A program made the translations under genes and the position numbers. Shown piece by piece: positions 7,705 to 14,542 of a DNA stretch of 14,623 nt (the stretch's first letter is position 1; every line of letters begins with the position of its first letter). The notes below the pieces were generated by a model. That model had not been told where the DNA came from, made no database searches, and was given only the letters and a program-made list of their open reading frames with translations. Location: NCBI GenBank assembly GCA_910579725.1, contig CAJTUD010000056.1:4505-19127 (forward strand), given 5' to 3'. This DNA is from an uncultured Oscillospiraceae bacterium (GTDB taxonomy: Bacteria; Bacillota; Clostridia; Oscillospirales; Oscillospiraceae).

Positions 7705-7778
7705 CCGTTTCTGCGACAAAATCCCTGAACAGAGCGGAGGAAACCGGCTCAGGGGAGAAAATAATCTCTCGTGCCCTC

Positions 7779-8381
7779 TCAGCCCAGCATATCGTTCAGT
7801 GCGGTGTATTCCACGGAGACGGCCTTGCCGTCCTGGAAAATAATGGACAGAATGCAGTCCCCGTCTTCATAGCTGTACTGCTGGCCGGAGGCGCCCTCTT
7901 CCCCATAAGCGGCCGCGACGTCCTCCGGCGTGGCGCCGATGGTGATTCCCTCCGGCGTGGAGACGGCGCTGGTAAGGATGCGGACAAAGGAAATGCGGTC
8001 CACGTCCCCGTCCGGATAGGTGACGATTTCCACGCCGTCGTATGTATAGGTTTTGTCCAACCCTTCAAAGGCGCAGCTTTCCGCCTCAAAATAGCTGGCA
8101 GGTTCCCCCAGATAGCCCAGTATGGGAGCGAAATCCGCGTTTGCCGGCAGCGCACAGCCCTGATAAGTAAGCACGTACCTGCTCTCCGCCTTCACCTCGG
8201 GGGCGGGGCCGATAGGCGGCTGCGGGTCGCTGGCGGCGGGAACGTCCGGCGTGGTGTCACTGGGGGCGCCGTCAACGGCGGGAGCGGGAGGCTCGTCTGT
8301 CTTGGTGTCCTCTTTGCCGCTGCACGCGGTCAGCGACACTGCCAGCAGAAGCATCAGCAGAAGGGATAAAATTCGTTTCAT
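7779..8381 (-). CDS. Putative lipoprotein of unknown function
   Basis: A 200-residue secreted lipoprotein. An N-terminal KR-charged hydrophobic signal ends in the lipobox LTAC with Cys20 as the acylated residue. Residues 21 to about 65 are a Pro/Asp/Ala-rich linker. The remaining globular part includes YTYDGVEIVTYPDGDVDRIS and GITIGATPEDVAAAYGE, a pattern seen in BamE/SmpA-like and PepSY-like small envelope domains of Firmicutes lipoproteins; that fold assignment is a guess. AAGGAG lies a few bases before the ATG at 8379-8381. It should be anchored to the outer face of the cytoplasmic membrane. It lies upstream of the rodA-like gene on the same strand with a 133-bp gap and separate promoters, so a functional link to cell-wall synthesis is possible but unproven. 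Confidence 0.8.
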   Translation of the reverse strand: MKRILSLLLMLLLAVSLTACSGKEDTKTDEPPAPAVDGAPSDTTPDVPAASDPQPPIGPAPEVKAESRYVLTYQGCALPANADFAPILGYLGEPASYFEAESCAFEGLDKTYTYDGVEIVTYPDGDVDRISFVRILTSAVSTPEGITIGATPEDVAAAYGEEGASGQQYSYEDGDCILSIIFQDGKAVSVEYTALNDMLG

Positions 8382-8487
8382 ACGATGATCTCCTTGAAAA
8401 TTTAAAGTTTACTGTCAGGTTGGATGGGACAGGGGCATCCGCGGGCTGCCGGCAGCGATATGAACCGGAAGCCGGCCCCTAAGATAA

Positions 8488-8515
8488 TCACCACGGAATC
8501 AAAGTTCCGTGGTGA
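8488..8515. repeat. 11-bp perfect inverted repeat in the lipoprotein leader
   Basis: TCACCACGGAA (8488-8498) and TTCCGTGGTGA (8505-8515) with a 6-base loop. On the minus strand it lies about 31-58 bases into the predicted lipoprotein mRNA leader and is followed by TTATCTT, a weak T-tract. It could be an attenuator, an mRNA-stabilising hairpin or an operator. Confidence 0.6.
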
Positions 8516-8551
8516 CGTACCGCGCAATGCCCGGCGGCTTTGCACGAGGGT

Positions 8552-8580
8552 ATGCTACCATATACCGCGCAAAATTTCAA
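8552..8580 (-). promoter_or_regulatory. Sigma-A promoter of the lipoprotein gene
   Basis: On the minus strand TTGAAA (8580-8575), 17-base spacer, TAGCAT (8557-8552) preceded by TGG, an extended -10. Start predicted near 8545, giving an unusually long leader of about 164 bases. A TTGCGCGGTA motif lies in the spacer and recurs exactly at 8518-8527 within the leader. Confidence 0.65.
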
Positions 8581-8748
8581 GCATAAATCAATAATTTACA
8601 CAAAGTTTACACAAAAAGGATTGCCGGACTCATCTTCCGGTTTGTGTGCTGCGCCGCCGCTTAAAAGAAGGGCGGGTGTCTGGACTATGAAGCGGCTGGA
8701 CAGCGAAAAGCAGGGGCCGCGCAATGAAGCTGGGGAGAGAGCACAGCA

Positions 8749-8790
8749 GGGCATACCGCCAAGCCCGGAAGCTGGACAGGCGGTATGCCC
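8749..8790. repeat. 12-bp GC-rich inverted repeat downstream of purA
   Basis: GGGCATACCGCC (8749-8760) and GGCGGTATGCCC (8779-8790) with an 18-base loop. It lies 48-89 bases beyond the purA stop codon on the minus strand. No T-run follows on either strand, so it may protect the mRNA 3' end or help termination rather than act as a classical terminator. Confidence 0.55.
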
Positions 8791-8801
8791 CGGTGACTTT
8801 T

Positions 8802-8823
8802 AGAACCTGTGAATACAGGTTCT
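8802..8823. terminator. Hairpin just after purA
   Basis: AGAACCTGT (8802-8810) and ACAGGTTCT (8815-8823) with a 4-base loop, 15 bases beyond the purA stop codon. It is followed on the minus strand by AAAAG rather than a T-run, so its action as an intrinsic terminator of purA is doubtful. Its position makes some 3'-end role likely. Confidence 0.4.
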
Positions 8824-8837
8824 TATTGCGGAGAGGC

Positions 8838-10109
8838 TCAGAACATCTCGATACAGGCGTCCCGCTCCGCGCCTACGGAGACATACTTGATGGGGCACCT
8901 GACCGCTTTTTCCAGATAGGCGATATAGTCCAGCGCCGCCTGGGGCAGGTCCTCCTTTTTCCGGCACCGGGACACGTCGCCGAAGCCGGGGAAATACTCA
9001 TAAACGGGCTTGGCCCGCTCCAGCCGGCTGCCGGTGGGGAAGTTTTCCACCCGCTCTCCATCCACTTCGTAGGCCACGCACACCGGCACCTTCTCCATGC
9101 CGCCCAGCACGTCCAGCTTGGTCAGGGCCAGCTCGGTAGCGCCCTGCATCATCACGCCGTAGCGGCTGGCCACTACGTCAAAGCCGCCCACCCGGCGGGG
9201 CCGCCCTGTGGCCGCGCCATACTCGCCGCCGGCCTCCCGGAGCGCGTGGGCCTCTTCGCCGAAGAATTCGCAGGTGAAGGGCCCCTCTCCCACGCAGCTG
9301 GAGTAAGCCTTCATGATGCCGATGGAGCTGTCCAGCCGGCAGCCGGGGATGCCGGCTCCCACAGGGGCATAGGCCGCGATGGAGGAGGAGCTGGAGGTGT
9401 ATGGGAAGATACCGAAGTCAATATCCCGCAGAGCGCCCAGCTGGGCCTCGAACAGGATATCCCGGCCCCCGGCCGCGGCTTCGTTGAGATAGAGGGTGGT
9501 GTCGCAGATATACTCCGTCCAGGGCAGGCCAAACTGCCGCAGCCAGGCCATCATGTCCTCCGTCTGAATGGGGTCGTGGCCATAGCCCTTTTCCACCGTC
9601 AGGTTCTTCCACTCCACAATGTCGGCCAGATGCTCCCTGTGGGCTTCCAGATCCAGCAGGTCTCCCATGCGAAGGGTCTTTTTCATATATTTGTCCGCGT
9701 AAACGGGGGCGATGCCCCGGCGGGTGGAGCCGAACTTCTTGCCCGCCAGCCGGTCCTCCTCCAGACCGTCCAGCAGCTTGTGGTAGGGCATGCAGATGGT
9801 GGCCTTGCTGCTGATCTTCAGGTTTTCCGGCGTTACCGCAATGCCGCCCTCCCGCAGGCGGCGGACCTCGCCGCACAGGTGCTCCAGATCAATGACCATG
9901 CCGGGGCCCAGCACGTTGACGGTGCCGTCCCGGAGGATGCCGGAGGGCATCAGATTCAGGATGAATTTCCCCTTCTCATTGACCACGGTGTGGCCGGCGT
10001 TGTTGCCGCCCTGGTATCGGACGACAATGTCGTAGCGCTCGCTGAGCAGATCCACCATACGGCCCTTGCCCTCGTCGCCCCAGTTGATGCCCACAATAGC
10101 AGTTAACAT
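8838..10109 (-). CDS. purA: Adenylosuccinate synthetase
   Basis: A 423-residue GTP-dependent enzyme that joins IMP and aspartate to make adenylosuccinate, the first committed step to AMP. The length is normal. The N-terminal GINWGDEGKGR carries the catalytic Asp12 in the GTP-binding loop, and GGNNAGHTV supplies the catalytic His40. The IMP-binding segment GSTRRGIAPVYADKY follows at about residues 127-141 and is slightly divergent from the common G(T)TxRGIGPAY form. The start ATG at 10107-10109 is preceded by a GGGGGA ribosome binding site. The gene stands alone on the minus strand with its own promoter and is divergent from the beta-glucosidase genes. No purB is nearby. Function is secure. 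Confidence 0.96.
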   Translation of the reverse strand: MLTAIVGINWGDEGKGRMVDLLSERYDIVVRYQGGNNAGHTVVNEKGKFILNLMPSGILRDGTVNVLGPGMVIDLEHLCGEVRRLREGGIAVTPENLKISSKATICMPYHKLLDGLEEDRLAGKKFGSTRRGIAPVYADKYMKKTLRMGDLLDLEAHREHLADIVEWKNLTVEKGYGHDPIQTEDMMAWLRQFGLPWTEYICDTTLYLNEAAAGGRDILFEAQLGALRDIDFGIFPYTSSSSSIAAYAPVGAGIPGCRLDSSIGIMKAYSSCVGEGPFTCEFFGEEAHALREAGGEYGAATGRPRRVGGFDVVASRYGVMMQGATELALTKLDVLGGMEKVPVCVAYEVDGERVENFPTGSRLERAKPVYEYFPGFGDVSRCRKKEDLPQAALDYIAYLEKAVRCPIKYVSVGAERDACIEMF

Positions 10110-10181
10110 TTTTTTGTCCCCCAGATTTGTCGTATACCGGCACAGCAGCCGGACACGGGCCGGAAAGCCATACCGTCAGAC

Positions 10182-10210
10182 AGCATAGCACAGATTCCGC
10201 AGAAAAACAA
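10182..10210 (-). promoter_or_regulatory. Sigma-A promoter of purA
   Basis: On the minus strand TTGTTT (10210-10205), 17-base spacer, TATGCT (10187-10182) preceded by TGC, an extended -10. Start predicted near 10175, leaving a leader of about 65 bases. I see no PurR-box or purine-riboswitch core in this short leader. Confidence 0.68.
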
Positions 10211-10263
10211 TCCCCTCTTTCCATCCCTGCCTGGCCTGTGTCGGTATGCGGGGAGGGAAGGAC

Positions 10264-10292
10264 TTGTCAAAGCAGGAAAAATTTGATATAGT
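10264..10292 (+). promoter_or_regulatory. Sigma-A promoter of the GH3-GH1 operon
   Basis: TTGTCA (10264-10269), 17-base spacer, TATAGT (10287-10292). Start predicted near 10299, giving a leader of about 147 bases before the GH3 start. Confidence 0.78.
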
Positions 10293-10331
10293 CAGAGCAG
10301 TTGAGAAAACGCGAAAAGGAGGGACGGGAAA

Positions 10332-10403
10332 ATGCAGCGGTGCGGAGGATACGGGCGGCAGCCGTCCGCTCCGCGCTCTCCGGCGGCCAGACGCGGCGGG
10401 TGA
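10332..10403 (+). CDS. Possible 23-residue leader peptide upstream of the GH3 gene
   Basis: ATG at 10332 lies nine bases after a strong AAGGAGG (10316-10322), a better ribosome binding site than that of the GH3 gene itself. It opens a 23-codon frame ending with TGA at 10401-10403, about 33 bases into the predicted mRNA. The product is basic, with six arginines and several prolines and glycines, and has no recognised domain. It could be a regulatory upstream ORF or a chance frame in GC-rich DNA. No run of a single amino acid suggests classical amino-acid attenuation. Confidence 0.35.
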   Translation: MQRCGGYGRQPSAPRSPAARRGG

Positions 10404-10445
10404 GCTGAATGAATCAAAAACTGTATCAAAACGGGGGAAATGACA

Positions 10446-12707
10446 ATGGATGTAAAAGCTCTTGTAGCGCAGATGACCCTGGAGGAGAAGGCCGGCCTCT
10501 GCTCGGGTCAGGATTTCTGGCATACCAAGCCGGTGGAGCGGCTGAATGTGCCTGCGGTAATGGTCAGCGACGGCCCTCACGGCCTGCGCAAGCAGGATGA
10601 AAAGGCGGATCACCTGGGCGTCAACGACAGCATCAAGGCGGTGTGCATGCCCGCCGCCTGCGCCACAGCCGCGTCCTTTGATCGGGCGCTGATCGGCGCC
10701 ATGGGCGAGGCCATCGGCAGCAGTTGCCAGCACGAGGGGCTGGGCGTGGTGCTGGGCCCTGCGGTGAACATCAAGCGCTCCCCGTTGTGCGGGCGAAACT
10801 TTGAGTACTTCTCCGAGGATCCCTATCTGGCCGGCGAGATGTCTGCGGCCTATATCAGCGGTGTGCAGAGCAAAAATGTGGGCGCCTCCATCAAGCACTT
10901 TGCCGCCAACAACCAGGAACACCGGCGCATGAGCTCCAGCTCCAACGCCGATGAGCGTACCCTGCGGGAAATCTACTTTCCCGCCTTTGAAATTTCCGTA
11001 CGGAAGGCGCAGCCCTGGACCGTGATGTGCTCCTACAACCGCGTCAACGGCGTCTACGCCTCAGAGAATCCCTGGCTGCTCACCGGCGTACTGCGGGAAG
11101 AGTGGGGGTTTGACGGCTACGTAATGAGCGACTGGGGCGCGGTCAGCGACCGGGTGGCCGGCATAGCGGCGGGGCTGGATCTGGAGATGCCCGGATCCGG
11201 CGGGATCAACGACCGGAAGATTGTGGAGGCCGTCCGGTCGGGAAAACTGGACGAGAAGATCGTGGATCAGGCCTGTGAGCGGATCTTGAAGATCAACTAC
11301 CGCTATCTGGAAAACGCCAGACCTGAAACTCCCTGGGACAAGGAGGCGGACCACCGGCTCTCCGCCCGGATTGCCGAGGAGTGCATGGTGCTGCTGAAAA
11401 ACGAGGGTGTGCTGCCCCTGGAGAAGAAGGCTGAGACCGCCTTCATCGGCGAGTTTGCCGCCAGTCCCCGGTTCCAGGGCGGCGGCAGTTCCCACATCAA
11501 CTGCTTCAAGATCACCTCCGCCCTGGAGGCGGCCCGGGACCTGCCTGTGACCTATGCCCGGGGCTACAGCGTGGAGAGCGATTCGGCCACCGATGAGATG
11601 ATTGCGGAGGCGGTGAAAGCGGCCAGGGCGGCCAAGGTGGCGGTTGTGTTTGCCGGGCTGCCGGATTCTTATGAGTCCGAGGGCTATGACCGCCGGCACA
11701 TGGCCCTGCCCGAATGCCAGAACCGGCTCATCGAGGCCGTGGCCGGAGCCAACCCCAACACCGTGGTGGTGCTGCACAACGGCTCTCCGGTGGAGATGCC
11801 ATGGCTGGAAAAGGTGAAAGCAGTGCTGGAGGCGTATCTGGGCGGCCAGGCGGTGGGCATTGCAGTCGTGAGGCTGCTCTACGGTGACGCCAATCCCTGC
11901 GGCCACCTGGCGGAGACCTTCCCCGTGAAGCTCAGCGATAATCCCTCCTATCTTTATTACGGCGGCGAGGGCAACGAGGCCGACTACCGGGAGGGCATAT
12001 TTGTGGGCTACCGGTACTACGACAAAAAGGAAATGGAGGTCCTCTTCCCCTTTGGCCACGGGCTGAGCTACACCACCTTCGTCTGCTCCAACCTGCGCCT
12101 GAGCAGGGAGAAGATCACCGACCGGGAGACCCTTACCGCCGCCGTTACAGTAACCAACACCGGCAAGCGGGCAGGCAAGAGCGTGGTGCAGCTGTATGTG
12201 GGCGACCGGGAGAGTACGGCGCTCCGCCCGGTCCGGGAGCTGAAGGGCTTTGAGAAGGTGGAGCTGCAGCCCGGTGAGAGCAGGGACGTGACCTTTACTC
12301 TGGACAAGCGGGCCTTCGCCTGCTGGAACACCCAAATCCACGATTGGTACGTGGAGACCGGCGCGTTCACCATCGAGGTGGGACAGTCCTCCCGGGATAT
12401 CGAGGTTTCCGGCGAGGTGACGGTGGAATCCACCGCAGAGCTGCCCCGGCGCTACACCGCCGACAGCATTTTCATGGACATCATGGCCGACCCCGGCGCG
12501 GCCAAGGCGATGGGGCCCATGCTGGAGACAGTCCGCAAGGCGTTTGGGCCCGGGCCGGAGACCAGCGAAGCCGCCGGGGAGGCGGTGAGCGGCGATATGA
12601 GTATGGCCATGCTGCAATACATGCCCCTGCGGGGCCTGATGAGCTTCGCGCCGGGCCAGATCAGCGAGAGCGCCATGGAGGAGCTGCTCAAGGAGCTCAA
12701 CAGCTGA
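10446..12707 (+). CDS. Glycoside hydrolase family 3 beta-glucosidase (BglB-like)
   Basis: A 753-residue cytosolic GH3 enzyme that removes terminal beta-linked glucose, and possibly xylose or other sugars. The start at 10446 is chosen over the ATG six bases earlier because GGGGGA (10433-10438) is at proper spacing only for 10446. In this numbering the N-terminal barrel has VSDGPHGLR (about 41-49), the substrate-binding KHFAANNQEHRR (about 150-161) and the nucleophile Asp229 in VMSDWGAVSDR. The second domain has YESEGYDRRH, whose Glu412 is the likely acid/base by comparison with BglB-type enzymes. A fibronectin-III-like domain occupies about 555-650. An extra helical tail of about 80 residues follows. 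There is no signal peptide. GH1 follows 180 bp downstream, probably in the same operon. Confidence 0.93.
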   Translation: MDVKALVAQMTLEEKAGLCSGQDFWHTKPVERLNVPAVMVSDGPHGLRKQDEKADHLGVNDSIKAVCMPAACATAASFDRALIGAMGEAIGSSCQHEGLGVVLGPAVNIKRSPLCGRNFEYFSEDPYLAGEMSAAYISGVQSKNVGASIKHFAANNQEHRRMSSSSNADERTLREIYFPAFEISVRKAQPWTVMCSYNRVNGVYASENPWLLTGVLREEWGFDGYVMSDWGAVSDRVAGIAAGLDLEMPGSGGINDRKIVEAVRSGKLDEKIVDQACERILKINYRYLENARPETPWDKEADHRLSARIAEECMVLLKNEGVLPLEKKAETAFIGEFAASPRFQGGGSSHINCFKITSALEAARDLPVTYARGYSVESDSATDEMIAEAVKAARAAKVAVVFAGLPDSYESEGYDRRHMALPECQNRLIEAVAGANPNTVVVLHNGSPVEMPWLEKVKAVLEAYLGGQAVGIAVVRLLYGDANPCGHLAETFPVKLSDNPSYLYYGGEGNEADYREGIFVGYRYYDKKEMEVLFPFGHGLSYTTFVCSNLRLSREKITDRETLTAAVTVTNTGKRAGKSVVQLYVGDRESTALRPVRELKGFEKVELQPGESRDVTFTLDKRAFACWNTQIHDWYVETGAFTIEVGQSSRDIEVSGEVTVESTAELPRRYTADSIFMDIMADPGAAKAMGPMLETVRKAFGPGPETSEAAGEAVSGDMSMAMLQYMPLRGLMSFAPGQISESAMEELLKELNS

Positions 12708-12887
12708 CCTGTACGGGGCCCTGTTCAATGGCGGCCCCGGAACAGCAGGTGCGCCGGCGATGCGGCGCGGACTTTTGCACGCACTGTCCGGGGGATTCCG
12801 GACACAAAGCCCGCCCGCGCGGGACTGGCCGCCGGCAGATGGATTTTCCCCGCCGGAAGGGGCGGAACATAAAGTGGAGGTAACAGT
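12708..12887 (+). other. 180-bp GC-rich spacer between the GH3 and GH1 genes
   Basis: Contains several small hairpins, the clearest being TGTCCGG (12785-12791) with CCGGACA (12798-12804), and GGGGCC/GGCCCC soon after the GH3 stop. None is followed by a T-tract, so read-through from GH3 to GH1 is expected, perhaps with RNA processing. No separate promoter was recognised. GGAGG (12876-12880) is the GH1 ribosome binding site. Confidence 0.5.
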
Positions 12888-14237
12888 ATGAGCGGTTTTC
12901 CGAAGGATTTTATCTGGGGCGTGGCCTGCGCCTCCTACCAGTGCGAGGGCGCCTGGAACGAGGATGGCAAGGGGCCCAATATCTGGGACGACTTCTGCCA
13001 TGAGCTGACCCGGCGGAATGTGAAGAACGGCGACACCGGCGATGTGGCCTGCGACAGCTACCACCGCTACCGGGAGGACGTGGCGCTGATGAAGGCTCAC
13101 AACATCAAGGCATACCGCTTCTCCGTCAGCTGGGCCCGGGTGATTCCCGACGGGGACGGGGAGGTCTGCGAGAAGGGTCTGGAATTTTACGAAAGTCTGG
13201 TGGATGAGCTCATTGCCAACGGCATTGAGCCCATGATCACCCTCTACCACTGGGATCTGCCCAGCGCCTTGCAGGACAAAGGCGGCTGGCTGAACCGGGA
13301 CATAATTGGGGCCTTTGGCCGCTATGCGGGCGTTCTGGCCCGGCGGCTGAAGGGGAAGGTCAGAAAGTACATGACCCTCAACGAGCCGCAGTGCGCCGCC
13401 TTCCTGGGCTATGGAAGCGGCGAGCACGCGCCGGGCCTGAAAATGGGGGAGGAGAAGGTGGCCCAGGTGTTCCACATCATGTGTCTGGCTCACAGCGAGG
13501 CCTACCGGGCCATCAAGGCCGCAGACCCCGAGGCCATGGTAGGCGCGGCCCCCTGCGGACGGCAGTGCTATCCCGAGGCGGACACCCCGGAGAACCGGGA
13601 GGCGGCCTACCGGGAGACCTTCAATCTCTCCTCCGTCCAGGGCTGGGCCTTCACAACCAACATCTTCCTGGACTCCCTGCTGCTGCGGCGCTATGACGAG
13701 TCCGCGCCGGCGGCGGTGAGAAAGTTCGCCGAAACCATTGATCCGGCCGACTGGGAGAAGATGGAAACGCTGGACTTCATCGGCCTGAACGTCTACAGCG
13801 GAGATATGGTGGATGCCAGCGGCGGGTATGTCAAGCGCTATCCCGGGTCCCCCCTCACCGCCACAAAGTGGAAGGTGTCTCCGGAGGTGCTGCATTACTG
13901 TGTGGTGAATAACTACCGCCGGTACGGCAAGCCCATCATCATCACCGAGAACGGGCAGTCCTGCAACGACAGGATTTTCCTGGATGGCAAGGTCCACGAT
14001 CCGGAGCGGATTGATTTCCTGCACCGCTATCTGCTGGAGCTGGAGAAGGGCATCGGCGAGGGCGTGCCGGTGCTGGGGTATCTGCAATGGAGCTTTCTGG
14101 ACAACTTCGAGTGGAGCCAGGGATACGACGAGCGCTTCGGAATCATCTATGTGGACTACCCCACCGGCCGGCGAATTCCCAAGGATTCCGCCGCGTGGTA
14201 CGCCGGGGTCATTGAGACAAACGGCGGCTGCCTGTAA
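12888..14237 (+). CDS. bglA: Glycoside hydrolase family 1 beta-glucosidase
   Basis: A 449-residue cytosolic retaining beta-glucosidase of normal GH1 length. The N-terminal FIWGVACASYQCEGAW holds Gln18. His121-Trp122 lie in LYHWDLP. The acid/base Glu166 is in TLNEP and the nucleophile Glu354 in ITENG. Near the C-terminus WSFLDNFEWSQGY supplies Glu408 and Trp409 for sugar binding. It has Glu-Trp here rather than the phosphate-binding Ser/Lys/Tyr pattern of 6-phospho-beta-glucosidases, so free, non-phosphorylated beta-glucosides or cellodextrins are the likely substrates (inference). GGAGG seven bases upstream fixes the start. Together with the GH3 enzyme it would finish intracellular breakdown of imported oligosaccharides or plant glycosides; no transporter is in the window. 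Confidence 0.94.
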   Translation: MSGFPKDFIWGVACASYQCEGAWNEDGKGPNIWDDFCHELTRRNVKNGDTGDVACDSYHRYREDVALMKAHNIKAYRFSVSWARVIPDGDGEVCEKGLEFYESLVDELIANGIEPMITLYHWDLPSALQDKGGWLNRDIIGAFGRYAGVLARRLKGKVRKYMTLNEPQCAAFLGYGSGEHAPGLKMGEEKVAQVFHIMCLAHSEAYRAIKAADPEAMVGAAPCGRQCYPEADTPENREAAYRETFNLSSVQGWAFTTNIFLDSLLLRRYDESAPAAVRKFAETIDPADWEKMETLDFIGLNVYSGDMVDASGGYVKRYPGSPLTATKWKVSPEVLHYCVVNNYRRYGKPIIITENGQSCNDRIFLDGKVHDPERIDFLHRYLLELEKGIGEGVPVLGYLQWSFLDNFEWSQGYDERFGIIYVDYPTGRRIPKDSAAWYAGVIETNGGCL

Positions 14238-14252
14238 TTCTTTATTCTGAAC

Positions 14253-14449
14253 ATTGGGCATGACTGTTTAGGGGCTGTTTGAAAATTGTCAACACACCCA
14301 ACCAGCGGGCCTTTTTCCGCCATACGGCGTTAAATTTTCTTACCATACGACAGTATGCCTGCGAAAATTTGCCTTGTCTGACGAAAAAATTCCTTGCTGT
14401 TGGGCATATTGCCAATGATCAAACAGCCCCTGATGCGGCCATGCCCAAT
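14253..14449. mobile_element. 197-bp palindromic MITE-like / fold-back element
   Basis: The whole segment is a near-palindrome centred at about 14351. Paired blocks in nested order are ATTGGGCATG (14253-14262) with CATGCCCAAT (14440-14449); AGGGGCTGTTTGA (14270-14282) with TCAAACAGCCCCT (14419-14431); CCCAACCAGC (14297-14306) with GCTGTTGGG (14396-14404, one base deleted); TTTTTC (14312-14317) with GAAAAA (14383-14388); AAATTTTC (14332-14339) with GAAAATTT (14363-14370); and CATAC (14344-14348) with GTATG (14353-14357) around GACA. ATTCTG occurs at both edges (14244-14249 and 14448-14453), a possible but imperfect target duplication. It carries no gene. It sits in the convergent gap after GH1 and could also act as a terminator. 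MITE identity is inferred from structure only. Confidence 0.55.
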
Positions 14450-14542
14450 TCTGCGGTCCGGTGCAGGGAATCTGGTTGAAACGGTTTTTGCTTTTCCCCT
14501 GTTTTATAGTCGAAGCAGATGAAAATCGGTAAAGTTCGGCGA

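Larger units (their letters stand above)
8382..8837. other. 456-bp intergenic region between the lipoprotein gene and purA
   Basis: I see no convincing gene here. The stretch holds the lipoprotein promoter and leader hairpin, and three copies of CCGCGCAA (within 8520-8527, 8565-8572 and 8717-8724). It also holds a GC-rich 12-bp inverted repeat at 8749-8790 and a 9-bp hairpin at 8802-8823 close to the purA stop codon. Short open frames lack ribosome binding sites and recognisable sequence. Confidence 0.6.
10110..10445. other. 336-bp divergent regulatory region between purA and the GH3 gene
   Basis: Contains back-to-back promoters: purA leftward (10182-10210) and GH3 rightward (10264-10292), with 53 bp between the two -35 boxes. 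The right part holds a possible 23-codon leader ORF (10332-10403). No clear LacI-type or other operator palindrome was recognised. Confidence 0.65.

Noticed and set aside
8724..10106. Open frame of about 460 codons on the plus strand over purA
   Set aside because: Complement of purA in a bias-driven open frame; purA is unmistakable on the minus strand.
10110..10175. Purine riboswitch or PurR box in the purA leader
   Set aside because: The leader is only about 65 bases and contains just a small CCGGC/GCCGG hairpin, with no purine-aptamer core or terminator.
12728..12883. 51-codon frame containing a cluster of cysteines (CGADFCTHC) that hints at a zinc ribbon
   Set aside because: No ribosome binding site before the ATG, incomplete Cys pattern, and an Arg/Gly/Pro-rich remainder typical of chance frames in GC-rich spacers.
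11061..14261. Very long open frame on the minus strand across both beta-glucosidase genes (about 1066 codons)
   Set aside because: It mirrors the GH3 and GH1 genes codon for codon in a GC-rich genome, has no sensible start or ribosome binding site, and its translation is Gly/His/Leu-rich low-information sequence. The GH genes have intact catalytic motifs.
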